A DNA stretch of 64,000 nucleotides, taken from NCBI GenBank assembly GCA_963695085.1, contig CAVOFV010000001.1, positions 370,231 through 434,230 of the forward strand, given 5' to 3'. This document shows, one piece after another, positions 25,728 to 34,764 of this stretch. Source of the stretch: SG8-30 sp963695085. Lineage in GTDB: Bacteria; Pseudomonadota; Gammaproteobacteria; Steroidobacterales; Steroidobacteraceae. Position 1 is the first letter of the stretch, and each line of letters starts with the position of its first letter. The notes under the pieces were generated by a model. That model was not told where the DNA came from. It did no database searches and worked only from the letters and a program-made list of their open reading frames with translations. The position numbers and the translations under genes were made by a program.

Positions 25728-27122
25728 TCAAAACACGCCTTCGCCATAGGACTCGGCCACCAGGTTCTCGAAGCGCGTGTACTCGCCGAGGAACGTCAGG
25801 TGCACCTCGCCGATCGGGCCGTTGCGCTGCTTGGCGATGATGATGTCGGCAATGCCCTTGCGCGTGGTGTTGGACTCGTACACTTCCTCGCGGTAGATCA
25901 TCATGATGACGTCCGCGTCCTGCTCGATGGCGCCCGATTCGCGCAGGTCCGACATGACCGGCCGTTTTTCGCTGCGTTGCTCCACGCTGCGGTTGAGCTG
26001 CGACAACGCCACCACCGGGACCTGCAATTCCTTGGCCAGCGCCTTGAGGCCGCGCGAAATCTCCGAGATCTCGGTCGCGCGGTTCTCCTTGGTCCCCGCC
26101 ACCTGCATCAACTGCAGGTAGTCCACCACGACCAGGCCCAGCCCGTGCTCGCGCTTGAGCCGCCGCGCGCGGGCGCGCACCTCGGTCGGCGTCAGCGACG
26201 GCGTCTCGTCCACGTACAGTGGCGCGGAAGACAGCTGCGCAATTGCGCCGTTGATGCGCGACCAGTCCTCATCCGTGCACTGGCCGGTGCGCAGGTGCGT
26301 CTGGTTGACGCGACCCAGCGAGGAGATCAGCCGCAGGGTCAGCTGTTCGGACGACATCTCCATCGAGAAGATGGCGGACGGCACGCCCTTGCCGACCGCG
26401 GCGTTCTCCGCGATGTTGACCGCCAGCGTGGTCTTGCCCATCGACGGGCGGCCCGCGATGACCACCAGATCGCCCGGCTGCAAGCCGGTCGTTATGCGAT
26501 CGAGGTCCGCGAAGCCGGTCGCGACGCCGGTCAGCGTACCCGGCGACTGGTGCAGCATGTCCAGCCGGTCCACGGTCGCTGGCAGGACGTCCTTGATCGA
26601 CTGGAATCCCATGCGCGAGCGCGTGCCGCGCTCGGCAATCTCGAACACGCGCCGCTCGGCCTCGTCCACCAGCTCCGTGGCCGGCCGGCCACCGCCCTCG
26701 TGCACGGACGAGGAAATCTGCGCGCCGGCTTCGGCCAGCTGGCGCAGGATCGAGCGCTCGCGGACGATTTCAGCGTAGCTGCGCACGTTCGCTGCGCTGG
26801 GCGTGTCGCGCGCCAGCGTGCCCAGATACGCAAGGCCGCCCGTCTCCTCCGCCAGGCCCTTGCGCTCGAGTTGCTCGGACACGGTGACGGCGTCGCAGGG
26901 ACCGCGCCGCTCGACGACCTCGGCAATGGTCTCGAAGATCAGCCGGTGGTCGCGCCGGTAGAAATCGGCCGCAGTCACGATGTCTGCGACGGCGTCCCAG
27001 GCGTTGGAGTCCAGCATGAGGCCGCCGAGCACGGACTGCTCGGCCTCGACCGAGTGAGGCGGGGTACGGATCGCGTCGGTGCCGCCGCGGTCCGCGCTGC
27101 GCGGCCTTTGAGCAACTGCCAT
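25728..27122 (-). CDS. dnaB: Replicative DNA helicase DnaB
   Basis: 464 residues. The N-terminal helical hairpin domain (TPPHSVEAEQSVLGGLML) is followed by a linker and a RecA-like motor with Walker A GRPSMGKTTLAVN, and LVVVDYLQLMQV as Walker B. No intein interrupts it. It unwinds DNA at the fork. It sits between rplI and alr, a conserved order. A hairpin (27136-27158) lies 14 bp before the start. Confidence 0.97.
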   Translation of the reverse strand: MAVAQRPRSADRGGTDAIRTPPHSVEAEQSVLGGLMLDSNAWDAVADIVTAADFYRRDHRLIFETIAEVVERRGPCDAVTVSEQLERKGLAEETGGLAYLGTLARDTPSAANVRSYAEIVRERSILRQLAEAGAQISSSVHEGGGRPATELVDEAERRVFEIAERGTRSRMGFQSIKDVLPATVDRLDMLHQSPGTLTGVATGFADLDRITTGLQPGDLVVIAGRPSMGKTTLAVNIAENAAVGKGVPSAIFSMEMSSEQLTLRLISSLGRVNQTHLRTGQCTDEDWSRINGAIAQLSSAPLYVDETPSLTPTEVRARARRLKREHGLGLVVVDYLQLMQVAGTKENRATEISEISRGLKALAKELQVPVVALSQLNRSVEQRSEKRPVMSDLRESGAIEQDADVIMMIYREEVYESNTTRKGIADIIIAKQRNGPIGEVHLTFLGEYTRFENLVAESYGEGVF

Positions 27123-27135
27123 GGCTTCTTCCAGC

Positions 27136-27158
27136 GGCGCGCCGGCGGGCGGCGCGCC
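27136..27158 (-). other. GC-rich palindromic hairpin between rplI and dnaB
   Basis: GGCGCGCC occurs at 27136-27143 and again at 27151-27158; being its own complement, the two copies form an 8-bp stem with a seven-base loop. No T-run follows. It may stabilise the rplI 3' end or reduce read-through into dnaB; this is inference. Confidence 0.3.
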
Positions 27159-27169
27159 TGTACGGCAGT

Positions 27170-27619
27170 CTACTCTTCGGCGACGACCGTCAACATGACT
27201 TCGACGTCGACGTCCGCGTGCAGGTGCAACAGGATGGTGTGCTCGCCGACCAAACGGATCGGCCCACCGTGCAGGCGCACTTCGGCGCGTTCCACCGGGT
27301 GACCAGCCGCCGCGCAGGCCTCGGCGATATCGGCGGTGCCGATCGAGCCGAACAGCTTGCCCTCGCTGCCGGCCTTGGCCGTCAGCGTCAGCGCCAGGCC
27401 GCTCATCTGGGCCGCACGGGTCTGGGAGCCTGCGAGGTCGTTGGCGGCCTTGATCTCGAGCTCGGCGCGCCGTGCCTCGAAGGCGGCCACGTGCGCGGGC
27501 GTCGCCAGCGTCGCCCTGCCGCTCGGCAGCAGGTAATTGCGGCCGAAGCCGGACTTGACCTTGACCCGGTCGCCGATGTTCCCGACGTTGGCGACCTTCT
27601 GCAGGAGGATGACTTCCAT
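27170..27619 (-). CDS. rplI: 50S ribosomal protein L9
   Basis: 149 residues with MEVILLQKVANVGNIGDRVKV and GFGRNYLLPSGRATLAT as the N-domain signature, the long connecting helix rich in A/E/K, and a C-domain (KLFGSIGTADIAEA). Last gene of the rpsF-rpsR-DUF2232-rplI operon, 66 bp after the membrane-protein gene. Confidence 0.96.
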   Translation of the reverse strand: MEVILLQKVANVGNIGDRVKVKSGFGRNYLLPSGRATLATPAHVAAFEARRAELEIKAANDLAGSQTRAAQMSGLALTLTAKAGSEGKLFGSIGTADIAEACAAAGHPVERAEVRLHGGPIRLVGEHTILLHLHADVDVEVMLTVVAEE

Positions 27620-27685
27620 GATTGCACCGTGTTGATTACAGACTCTCGATGATTGATCCGGGACGTCTCCCGGCCCTGCCGGCCA

Positions 27686-28618
27686 CTAGGCGCCGGGTTG
27701 CGGCGTGGCCTGGCCAAAGCGCTCGCGAAAGCGCATCCAGGTATCCGCGAAGCCTAGCCCCACGACCGCCATCGGCAGCAGCGCCACGGCAACGTAGCAC
27801 AACAGCAGCGGCCCGGTACCCAGCACCTGTGCATCGCGCAGCGCGTGCGCCACCGCCAGCGCCTGCAACAGGAATGCGCAGGCCAGCACGAAGAGTACGT
27901 CCTCGGCCGGCTGCCAGGACTGCCCGGTGGCCAGCCGCGCCCCGAGGTTGACGGCCAGCGCCGCGACCGCGATCCAGGCCACGAAACTGCCGAGCCGCAG
28001 CGCGCGGAACTGCCGACCGAACAGACCCGGCTCGCGCGCCGCGCCGAACGCCCACAGCGCCATGAACAGCGCCAGCAGCGTATGCAGCATCAGCATCCAC
28101 GCAGCCGTGGCCCAGGCCACGCGCGCCGTGGCAGCGCCGATCTGCTCCGGCGTGCTTTGCACACCCATTGCCGCCAGCACGCGCGCCGTCTCCTCGAGCA
28201 TGGGACGCATCGCTTCCAGCGCCGGCACCAGGAGCGTGGCCGGATTGCCCAGCACCAGGTGTGCCACCAGCACCAGGCCGGCCGCCGAGAGCGCGACCAC
28301 CTGGAACACCAGGTTCAGGCTGCGGCTCGTGTTCAGCAGCCAACCCGCCAGGCACGCCGGCCCCAGCACCGCTGCCGCGAGGATCAATGCGCCGGCCACG
28401 CCCAGCAGCGGCGCAAAGGCCCACGCGATCGGTATGGCCGCGCCGAGTGCAGCCAGCGCCGCGGCGCGCGGGCCGCCGGCCAGCAGCGCCAGCACCGTTA
28501 CGGCCGCCGGCAGCCACGCAGCGACCGGCAGCGCGATCAGCGTCAGCACGGAACACGCCGCCGCCGCGAGGAAACCGCGCGTGGGCCGTGCCGTCAGCCA
28601 CTCGGCAAATTTCTGCAT
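27686..28618 (-). CDS. DUF2232-type membrane protein in the ribosomal operon
   Basis: A 310-residue, strongly hydrophobic protein with about eight or nine membrane helices and few charged residues; the N-terminus is MQKFAEWLTARPTRGFLAAA. It lies between rpsR and rplI, a place occupied in Pseudomonas and Xanthomonas relatives by a DUF2232 (YybS-like) membrane protein. The function is unknown. Conserved co-transcription with S6/S18/L9 hints at a link to translation or membrane-bound ribosomes, which is inference. Confidence 0.8.
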   Translation of the reverse strand: MQKFAEWLTARPTRGFLAAAACSVLTLIALPVAAWLPAAVTVLALLAGGPRAAALAALGAAIPIAWAFAPLLGVAGALILAAAVLGPACLAGWLLNTSRSLNLVFQVVALSAAGLVLVAHLVLGNPATLLVPALEAMRPMLEETARVLAAMGVQSTPEQIGAATARVAWATAAWMLMLHTLLALFMALWAFGAAREPGLFGRQFRALRLGSFVAWIAVAALAVNLGARLATGQSWQPAEDVLFVLACAFLLQALAVAHALRDAQVLGTGPLLLCYVAVALLPMAVVGLGFADTWMRFRERFGQATPQPGA

Positions 28619-28654
28619 GGCGTCACCGCAGCACCGGGAAGCGGCCGCGCCGCG

Positions 28655-28879
28655 TCAGTGCTGGTCCGTGTACGGCAACAGCGCCAGGTAGCGGGCCCGC
28701 TTGATGGCCGTCGCGAGCTGCCGCTGGTAAAACGCGCTCGTGCCCGTGATGCGGCTCGGCACGATCTTGCCGGTCTCGGTGACGTAGCCCTTGAGCATCC
28801 CGAGGTCCTTGTAGTCGACCTGCTCGATGCCCTCGGCCGTGAACTTGCAGTACTTCCTGCGGCGGAAGAAACGTGACAT
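28655..28879 (-). CDS. rpsR: 30S ribosomal protein S18
   Basis: 74 residues, full length, with FRRRKYCKFTAEGIEQVDYK, MLKGYVTETGKIVPSRITG and RQLATAIKRARYLALLPY. The CKFT cysteine is the single one retained, as in most zinc-free S18. It forms the S6-S18 heterodimer with the product of rpsF, 14 bp upstream. Confidence 0.97.
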   Translation of the reverse strand: MSRFFRRRKYCKFTAEGIEQVDYKDLGMLKGYVTETGKIVPSRITGTSAFYQRQLATAIKRARYLALLPYTDQH

Positions 28880-28893
28880 GTGCCTGCCTCCCG

Positions 28894-29325
28894 TCAGTCC
28901 GCACGCGCGGCGGTTGCCCGCTCGCGGCGCGAACCGTTGTCGTCATCGCCATCGTCGTCCGAGTCGCCGTCCGAACGGTCGTCGCGGTCGCCACGGTCCT
29001 TGTCTTCCGCGGGCCTGGCCATCGCCGAGGGTTCGGTGACCGCCTGCTCCACCTTGATGATCAGGTGGCGCAACACCGCATCGCTGAAGCGGAACGCCTC
29101 GACCAGTTCATCGAGGATCTTGCCGTCGCACTCGACGTTGAGCAGGACGTAATGAGCTTTGTGGATCTTGTTGATCGGGAAGGCGAGCTGGCGTCGCCCC
29201 CAGTCCTCGAAACGATGCACGTGGCCGCCGCCCGCGCTGATCATGCCGCGGTAGCGCTCGACCATGGCCGGCACTTGCTCGCTCTGGTCCGGATGGACGA
29301 GGAATACGATCTCGTAATGACGCAT
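28894..29325 (-). CDS. rpsF: 30S ribosomal protein S6
   Basis: 143 residues from the ATG at 29325 (MRHYEIVFLVHPDQSEQVPA), which follows a full-strength AAGGAGGTG by five bases. The core includes RRQLAFPINKIHKAHYVLLN and RHLIIKVEQAVTEPS. The last ~40 residues are a charged Asp/Arg-rich tail (DDDGDDDNGSRRER), longer than the Glu tails in E. coli S6 that RimK extends. First gene of the operon, with a structured leader. Confidence 0.95.
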   Translation of the reverse strand: MRHYEIVFLVHPDQSEQVPAMVERYRGMISAGGGHVHRFEDWGRRQLAFPINKIHKAHYVLLNVECDGKILDELVEAFRFSDAVLRHLIIKVEQAVTEPSAMARPAEDKDRGDRDDRSDGDSDDDGDDDNGSRRERATAARAD

Positions 29326-29409
29326 CTTGGCACCTCCTTGCGGGTTTGCCTCCCGCGGGATGCGACCGCGGTGAGGCAAGGAGCATCGCGCCCACCAGGG
29401 CGCGAAAGG
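29326..29409 (-). promoter_or_regulatory. Structured rpsF leader with anti-Shine-Dalgarno
   Basis: Read on the minus strand, the leader has stem A (arms 29398-29404 and 29387-29393, 7 bp) and stem B (arms 29366-29379 and 29346-29358, 13 bp with one bulge). A segment CTCCTTGC at 29376-29383 is perfectly complementary to GCAAGGAG at 29334-29341, which holds the rpsF ribosome-binding site. It overlaps the 5' arm of stem B, so the two pairings exclude each other. This is the design of an autoregulatory ribosomal-protein leader; whether the S6:S18 complex binds is inference. Confidence 0.5.
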
Positions 29410-29415
29410 GTGCGT

Positions 29416-29444
29416 AACGTACCGGAATCGCTGGGCCTGCGCAA
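29416..29444 (-). promoter_or_regulatory. Predicted promoter of the rpsF operon
   Basis: TTGCGC at 29439-29444 and TACGTT at 29416-29421 on the minus strand are spaced by 17 bp. A start about 7 bp further on gives a leader of about 85 bases containing the paired stems. Confidence 0.45.
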
Positions 29445-29492
29445 CCCGGGCGGAGCCTGCCCCCGCAAGGAGCGGGAACCCTCCGGCCCCGG

Positions 29493-30248
29493 TCAGCCGG
29501 GCGCCTGCCTGCCCCGCTGCCGCAACGCCTCGTACAGCACGATGCCGGTGGCGACCGATACATTGAGCGATTCCACGACGCCGCGCATCGGCAGCTTGAC
29601 GGTGAAATCGCAGGCCTCGCGCGTCAGGCGACGCATGCCCGATCCCTCCGCGCCGACGACGACGGCGAGCGGTCCGGTCAGGTCGGCGGCGTACAGGTCC
29701 ATCTCGGCCACGCCCGCGGCCCCCACCAGCCACACGCCCGCCGCCTTCAGGCGGGCCATCGTCCTCGCCAGGTTGGTCACCTGCACAAATGGAATCGCCT
29801 CGGCGGCGCCAGCCGCGACCTTGCGGACCGCCGGGGTCAGACCCGCCGCGCGGTCTTTCGGCGCGATCACGGCCATCACGCCGGCCGCTTCAGCGGTGCG
29901 CAGACACGCCCCGAGGTTGTGCGGATCCTGCAGGCCGTCCAGAACCAGCAGCAGGACGTCACCCCCGGCCGCCGCCACGCGCGCCAGCAGTTCGTCCTCG
30001 TCCAGCGCCGGCGCCGGCGTCACCTCGGCCACCACACCCTGGTGCACGGCCGCGCCGGTCATGCGATCCAGTTCGGCCGGCGCGCACCGCCCGATGCGCA
30101 CGCCCTGCGCGGCCGCGAGGTCCTGCACGGCGCGCAGGCGCGTGTCATCGCGGCCCTGCTGCAGCCACACCTGCCGCACCTGCCTTCCATGCCGTTCCAG
30201 CAGCACGCGCACCGCGTGCAGGCCGTAGACGAGATTCTCGGCGCTCAT
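29493..30248 (-). CDS. rlmB: 23S rRNA (guanosine2251-2'-O)-methyltransferase RlmB
   Basis: A 251-residue SpoU-class enzyme. The N-terminal L30e-like domain (LVYGLHAVRVLLERHG) is followed by the knotted catalytic domain with DPHNLGACLRTAEAAGV, VVGAEGSGMRRL and LPMRGVVESLNVSVATGI. It methylates G2251 in the peptidyl-transferase P loop. Its ATG overlaps the rnr stop by four bases (ATGA), as expected of the conserved rnr-rlmB pair. Confidence 0.95.
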   Translation of the reverse strand: MSAENLVYGLHAVRVLLERHGRQVRQVWLQQGRDDTRLRAVQDLAAAQGVRIGRCAPAELDRMTGAAVHQGVVAEVTPAPALDEDELLARVAAAGGDVLLLVLDGLQDPHNLGACLRTAEAAGVMAVIAPKDRAAGLTPAVRKVAAGAAEAIPFVQVTNLARTMARLKAAGVWLVGAAGVAEMDLYAADLTGPLAVVVGAEGSGMRRLTREACDFTVKLPMRGVVESLNVSVATGIVLYEALRQRGRQAPG

Positions 30249-32557
30249 TGCCTGCGGGTCCCGCGGGGCCTGCCGGTCTTGCGGGTCTTGCGGGGGCCGT
30301 GCGGTTTGCGGGTCTTGCGCGCGCCGCCCGGCGTGGCGCTGGTGCCAGGCGGGCGCCGCGGGTGCCAGGCGCCGGCCAGCATTTCGACGAATTCGAAGTC
30401 GATCTTGCGCTCCGAGGAATCCACCTTCGCCAGGCGGACCCGCAATTCATCGCCGATGGTGAAACGCTGCCCGGAGCGCTCGCCGACCAGCGTCCGGTCC
30501 TCCTCGTGAAATCGGAAATAGTCGCGCGGCAGCGCCGTCACGTGCACCAGCCCATCCACCTGCAGGCCCTTGATCTGCACGAAGATGCCGAAGTCCGTGA
30601 CCCCGGTCGCGACGGCCTCGAACTCCTCGCCGATCCGGTCCTTCATGAACTCGCACTTGAGAAAGGCCACGACCGAGCGCGCCGCCTCGTCCGCCTTGCG
30701 CTCGCGCATCGAGCATTCCTGCCCCAGCGTCTCCATTTCCCTGGTGGAGTGAACGAAGTCTTCGCCCGTGCCGCCGCCCAGCACATGGCGGATGGCACGG
30801 TGCACCAGCAGGTCGGGATAGCGGCGGATCGGCGACGTGAAGTGCACGTACTCGTCGAGCGCCAGGCCGAAATGGCCGATATTCAGCGGCTGGTACAAGG
30901 CCTGCGGCAGCGAGCGGATGATGGCGTTCTCGAGCACCGCCGAGTCGGGGCGGTCCACGACCTGGCGCAGCACCTGCTGCAGCCGCGATGGCTCGAGCTC
31001 ACTGGTCGTGTCGAGGTGCACGCCGCGCATCGCGAGGAAGCGCTTCAGCTCCACGATGCGGTCCTCATCAGGCTGGCCATGGATGCGGAACAGCGACGGC
31101 ATCTTGTGCCGCTTCAGGAACTTGGCCGCCTCGACGTTGGCCGCGATCATGCACTCCTCGATCATGCGGTGGGCGTCGTTGCGCGGAAAAGCGCGGATGT
31201 CGCTGACGGCGCCCGCCTCGTCCACCAGCACCCTGACTTCCGGCGCCTCGAAATCGAGCGCGCCGCGGCTCTCGCGATGGATGCGCAGCGCGCGGTACAC
31301 CTCGTGCAGCGTCTCGAGGCCGCCCAGCACGGCCGCCAGGTCGCGACGCACCGCCGTGTCCTTGTCGACCAGCGCCGCCGCCACCTGCGTGTAGGTCAGG
31401 CGCGCCACCGAGCGCATCAGCGCCGGGTAGAAGCGCGCCTTCGTCACCCTGCCCTCGCGCGACACGCTCATCTCGCAGGCCATGCACAGCCGCTCCACGT
31501 CCGGCATCAGCGAGCACAGGTGGTTGGACAACTGCTCGGGCAGCATCGGGATGACGCGGCCCGGGAAGTACACCGACGTGGCCCGCTCGCGCGCCTCGAG
31601 GTCCAGCGCGCCGCCAGGCGCCACGTAGTGGCTGACGTCGGCGATTGCCACGATGACGCGAAACCCGCCGCGGGTCGCCTCGGCGAAGACCGCGTCGTCG
31701 AAGTCGCGGGCATCCGCACCGTCAATAGTAAGCAGCGGCACTGCGGACAGGTCCTCGCGCCCGGGCGCCACGGTCTTCGGCACCTGCTTGCCGTGGCCGC
31801 GCGCCTCGCGCAGCGCCTCGGCCGGGAATTCCTGCGACAGGCCGTGCGCCGCCACGGCCAGCTCGATCGCCGTGTGCGCCGCGCTGCCTTCCGGCAGGAT
31901 CCGCGTCACGCGACCGACCGGGTCGGCATGCGCGGTCGGCGGCTCGACGAGGTCGGCGACGACCAGGTCGCCGGAGCGCGCACCGCCGCTGGCGCCGGCC
32001 GGGATCACGATCCGGTGGCTGATGCGGCGGTTGTCGGGCTCGATGAAGCCGACGCCCGACTCCGACCAGTACTTGCCAGCCACCTGGTGCGTGCGGCGCT
32101 CCAGCACCTCGACCAGCACGCCTTCCTTGCGGCCGCGCTCGTCGACGCCGGTGGTGCGCACCGCGATGCGGTCGCCGTGCATCACCTGGCGCATCTGCCG
32201 GAATGGCAGGAACACGTCGTCGCCGCCGCTTTCCGGGCGCAGGAAGCCGAAGCCGTCCTTGTGGCCGGTGACGGTGCCGACCACCAGCGGCAGTCGCTCG
32301 AGCAGGCAGTACTCCTCGGCGCGGTTGCACAGCAGCTGGCCGTCCCTGACCATCGCGGCGAGCCGCTTGCTCAGCGCCTGGCGCACCGCCGGCGCGCGCA
32401 CGCGCAGCGCCTCGCACAGCGCCTCGAACGCCAGCGGCTGGCCGGCTTCCTGCAGCGTCGCCAGGATGTACTGGCGGCTGGGGATGGGATGTTCGTAGCG
32501 GCTGGACTCGTCGCGAAAACGCGGATCACGGTCCTGCCAGCGGCGGCGCGACTTCAT
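30245..32557 (-). CDS. rnr: Ribonuclease R
   Basis: 770 residues. An N-terminal winged-helix region (YILATLQEAGQPLAFEALCE) is followed by cold-shock domains, the RNB catalytic domain with DGADARDFDDAVFAE carrying the magnesium-binding aspartates, and an S1 domain (GVTDFGIFVQIKGLQVDGLV). The basic Lys/Arg-rich tail has a repetitive composition of Pro, Arg, Lys and Thr over the last 35 residues. It degrades structured RNA 3' to 5'. The start at 32557 has AGAGG upstream. It is divergent from tRNA-Leu. Confidence 0.96.
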   Translation of the reverse strand: MKSRRRWQDRDPRFRDESSRYEHPIPSRQYILATLQEAGQPLAFEALCEALRVRAPAVRQALSKRLAAMVRDGQLLCNRAEEYCLLERLPLVVGTVTGHKDGFGFLRPESGGDDVFLPFRQMRQVMHGDRIAVRTTGVDERGRKEGVLVEVLERRTHQVAGKYWSESGVGFIEPDNRRISHRIVIPAGASGGARSGDLVVADLVEPPTAHADPVGRVTRILPEGSAAHTAIELAVAAHGLSQEFPAEALREARGHGKQVPKTVAPGREDLSAVPLLTIDGADARDFDDAVFAEATRGGFRVIVAIADVSHYVAPGGALDLEARERATSVYFPGRVIPMLPEQLSNHLCSLMPDVERLCMACEMSVSREGRVTKARFYPALMRSVARLTYTQVAAALVDKDTAVRRDLAAVLGGLETLHEVYRALRIHRESRGALDFEAPEVRVLVDEAGAVSDIRAFPRNDAHRMIEECMIAANVEAAKFLKRHKMPSLFRIHGQPDEDRIVELKRFLAMRGVHLDTTSELEPSRLQQVLRQVVDRPDSAVLENAIIRSLPQALYQPLNIGHFGLALDEYVHFTSPIRRYPDLLVHRAIRHVLGGGTGEDFVHSTREMETLGQECSMRERKADEAARSVVAFLKCEFMKDRIGEEFEAVATGVTDFGIFVQIKGLQVDGLVHVTALPRDYFRFHEEDRTLVGERSGQRFTIGDELRVRLAKVDSSERKIDFEFVEMLAGAWHPRRPPGTSATPGGARKTRKPHGPRKTRKTGRPRGTRRQ

Positions 32558-32570
32558 GAAGACCTCTTAT

Positions 32571-32599
32571 TTGACAAGCACAGGCGGCGTGAGTAGATT
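32571..32599 (+). promoter_or_regulatory. Strong promoter of tRNA-Leu
   Basis: A perfect TTGACA (32571-32576) and TAGATT (32594-32599) are separated by 17 bp. The predicted start is about 33 bp upstream of the tRNA. Confidence 0.75.
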
Positions 32600-32638
32600 T
32601 CGCTGCCCTCGCCGGGGACTGCCCCGGTCGCTCCCTGT

Positions 32639-32723
32639 GCCCAGGTGGCGGAATTGGTAGACGCGCTAGTTTCAGGTATTAGTGCCGAGAGGCGTGGAGG
32701 TTCGAGTCCTCTCCTGGGCACCA
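32639..32723 (+). tRNA. tRNA-Leu (anticodon CAG)
   Basis: The acceptor arms GCCCAGG (32639-32645) and CCTGGGC (32713-32719) pair perfectly, discriminator A, with encoded CCA at 32721-32723. The D-loop region TGGCGGAATTGGTAGACGC is typical of tRNA-Leu. The anticodon stem CTAGT/ATTAG (one mismatch-tolerant wobble) encloses TTCAGGT, anticodon CAG. A long variable arm and the T-loop GTTCGAGTC follow. It decodes CUG, the main leucine codon in this GC-rich genome. Confidence 0.97.
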
Positions 32724-32739
32724 TCAGACGCTCCTGAGG

Positions 32740-32772
32740 AAAAGGCCGCCGGCCACTGGCCCGCGGCCTTTT
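32740..32772. terminator. Bidirectional terminator between tRNA-Leu and the acyl-CoA reductase gene
   Basis: A 10-bp perfect inverted repeat AAAAGGCCGC (32740-32749) / GCGGCCTTTT (32763-32772) with a 13-base loop. Both strands end in four T, so it can serve the tRNA and the convergent reductase gene, whose stop is at 32776. Confidence 0.8.
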
Positions 32773-32775
32773 ATC

Positions 32776-34764
32776 TTACCAGTGCACGCCGCGCAGCAGC
32801 GAGGCGAACATCACCGCCTCCGGGGTCGGCGTCGAGTCCTTCGGCCGGTCCTTCGCGTCGCCCTTGGCGGCCGAGGAATCCGGGAACATCTTGTAGGCCG
32901 TGTTCATCACGACCTCGGAGATGCGCGGCGCCGTCAGGTGCAGCACTTCGGCGAACAGGCCCAGCCGCGTCGCAATGCGCTTGGGCCGGTCGATGATCGC
33001 CTCGGCCACCATGTCGGCGGCGTCGTCCGTCGTGGCGACCGGCATCTGGTCGTAGATCTTGGTGGGCGCGATCATCGGCGTGCGCACCAGCGGCATGTTG
33101 ATGATCGTGAAGCTGACGCCCCGGTCGGCCAGTTCAGCCGCCGCGCAGCGCGTCCACGCCTCGAGCGCCGCCTTGGACGACACGTAACCGGCGAAGCGCG
33201 GCGCATTCGACAGCACGCCGATCGAGGAGACGTTGACGATGTGGCCCGCGCCGCGCTCCAGCATCGACGGCAGGAACGACATGGTCAGCCGCACCGTTCC
33301 CAGGTAGTTGAGCTGCATGGTGCGCTCGAAGTCGTGGAAGCGGTCGAACGACAGGTCGATCGAGCGACGGATCGAACGGCCGGCGTTGTTGACCAGCACG
33401 TCCACGCCGCCGTGCTCTTCGAGCACCTTGCGCGCGAATGCGTCGTTGGCGGCGTAGTCGCTCAGGTCGCACGGATAGGCATGCACTTCGCCGCGCTCGG
33501 CCAGCTCGGCGCGCGCCGCCTCCAGCTTCTCGGGATCGCGCGCCACGATCACCACCTTCGCCCCCGCGTCCGCGCAGCGCCCGGCCGCGGCCAGCCCGAT
33601 GCCGGACGAGCCGCCCGTGATCACGACCACCTTGCCACGCACCGCGCCGGCCAGGCTGCGGTCCAGCGACAGGTCCGGGTCGAGGTGCCGCTCCCAGTAG
33701 TCCCACAGCCGCCACGCGTAGTCCTCGAGCGGCGGCACGCGGATGTCCGTGTGCTCCAGCAGCCGCTGCGTCTTTGTCGAGTCGAAGCGCGTCTGCCAGT
33801 TGGCGAAGCGCAGCACGTCCTTGGGAATCTGCAGGTCGCGCATGATCGTGTCGATCATCTGCATGAGCGGCTTGTAGCTCGTCATCGACTTGCTGACACC
33901 GCCCGGGATGAACTCGAACAGCTTCGGGTCGAGCCGCACGGCCATGGTCGGTGCGTGGCCCGAGCGCGCGAACAGGTTCAGCACCTCGCCGACGCGCCGC
34001 GGGCGCGGGTCGATCAGGTGGAAGCACTCGCCATCGCCCGCCTCGAGGTGCGCCAGGTGGTCCATGGCTTTGACCACGTAGTCCACCGGCACCATGTTGA
34101 TGTAGCCGCCCTCGAAGCCGACCAGCGGAAACCACGCCGGCAGCGACTGCCGGATCTTCTGGATCATCTTGAAGAAGTAGTAGGGTCCGTCGATCTTGTC
34201 GATCTCGCCGGTCTGCGAGTGCCCGACGACGATGCCCGGCCGGTACACGCGCCACGGCACCTTGCAGCGCTGGCGGACCAGCGCCTCGGACTCGTGCTTG
34301 GTGCGGAAGTACGGGTGATCGAGTCCGGTTGCCTCCTCGAACATGTCCTCGCGGAAGGTGCCGCGGTACTGCCCGGCGCTGGCGATCGAGCTGACCAGGT
34401 GGAAGCATCCCGCCCTGATGTTGCTCGCGAACTGCAGCGCATGATCGGTGCCCAGCACGTTGGCCGCCTCCTGCTCCTCGGCGCCAGCCTTCAGGTCGTA
34501 GACCGCCGCCAGGTGGAACAGGTGCTTGATGCGGCCGCGCAATCGCTTGCGATCCGCCTGCGAAACGCCGAGATGATGCTCGGCCAGGTCGCCGGGTATC
34601 GCGACGACCCGCCTGGCGCGCGGGCCCCAGGTCGGCTTCAGCGCCTCGAATTTCTGCATCGATTCCGGCCGCACCAGCACGTAGATGTAGCCGCGGCGCT
34701 CGAGCAGCTGCGTGATGAGGAAACGCCCGATGAAACCGGTGGCGCCGGTGACGAAATAACTCAT
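32776..34764 (-). CDS. Two-domain fatty acyl-CoA reductase (alcohol-forming type)
   Basis: 662 residues made of two reductase folds. The N-terminal extended SDR has FVTGATGFIGRFLITQLLER and a YxxxK pair in YFRTKHESE near residue 155. The C-terminal classical SDR starts near 380 with VVVITGGSSGIGLAAAG, has VLVNNAGRS, and YVSSKAALEAW. Length and domain order match the Marinobacter bifunctional enzyme that reduces fatty acyl-CoA via the aldehyde to a fatty alcohol. It is divergent from a wax ester synthase gene, which would use that alcohol. The specific function is assigned by architecture and context. Confidence 0.85.
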   Translation of the reverse strand: MSYFVTGATGFIGRFLITQLLERRGYIYVLVRPESMQKFEALKPTWGPRARRVVAIPGDLAEHHLGVSQADRKRLRGRIKHLFHLAAVYDLKAGAEEQEAANVLGTDHALQFASNIRAGCFHLVSSIASAGQYRGTFREDMFEEATGLDHPYFRTKHESEALVRQRCKVPWRVYRPGIVVGHSQTGEIDKIDGPYYFFKMIQKIRQSLPAWFPLVGFEGGYINMVPVDYVVKAMDHLAHLEAGDGECFHLIDPRPRRVGEVLNLFARSGHAPTMAVRLDPKLFEFIPGGVSKSMTSYKPLMQMIDTIMRDLQIPKDVLRFANWQTRFDSTKTQRLLEHTDIRVPPLEDYAWRLWDYWERHLDPDLSLDRSLAGAVRGKVVVITGGSSGIGLAAAGRCADAGAKVVIVARDPEKLEAARAELAERGEVHAYPCDLSDYAANDAFARKVLEEHGGVDVLVNNAGRSIRRSIDLSFDRFHDFERTMQLNYLGTVRLTMSFLPSMLERGAGHIVNVSSIGVLSNAPRFAGYVSSKAALEAWTRCAAAELADRGVSFTIINMPLVRTPMIAPTKIYDQMPVATTDDAADMVAEAIIDRPKRIATRLGLFAEVLHLTAPRISEVVMNTAYKMFPDSSAAKGDAKDRPKDSTPTPEAVMFASLLRGVHW

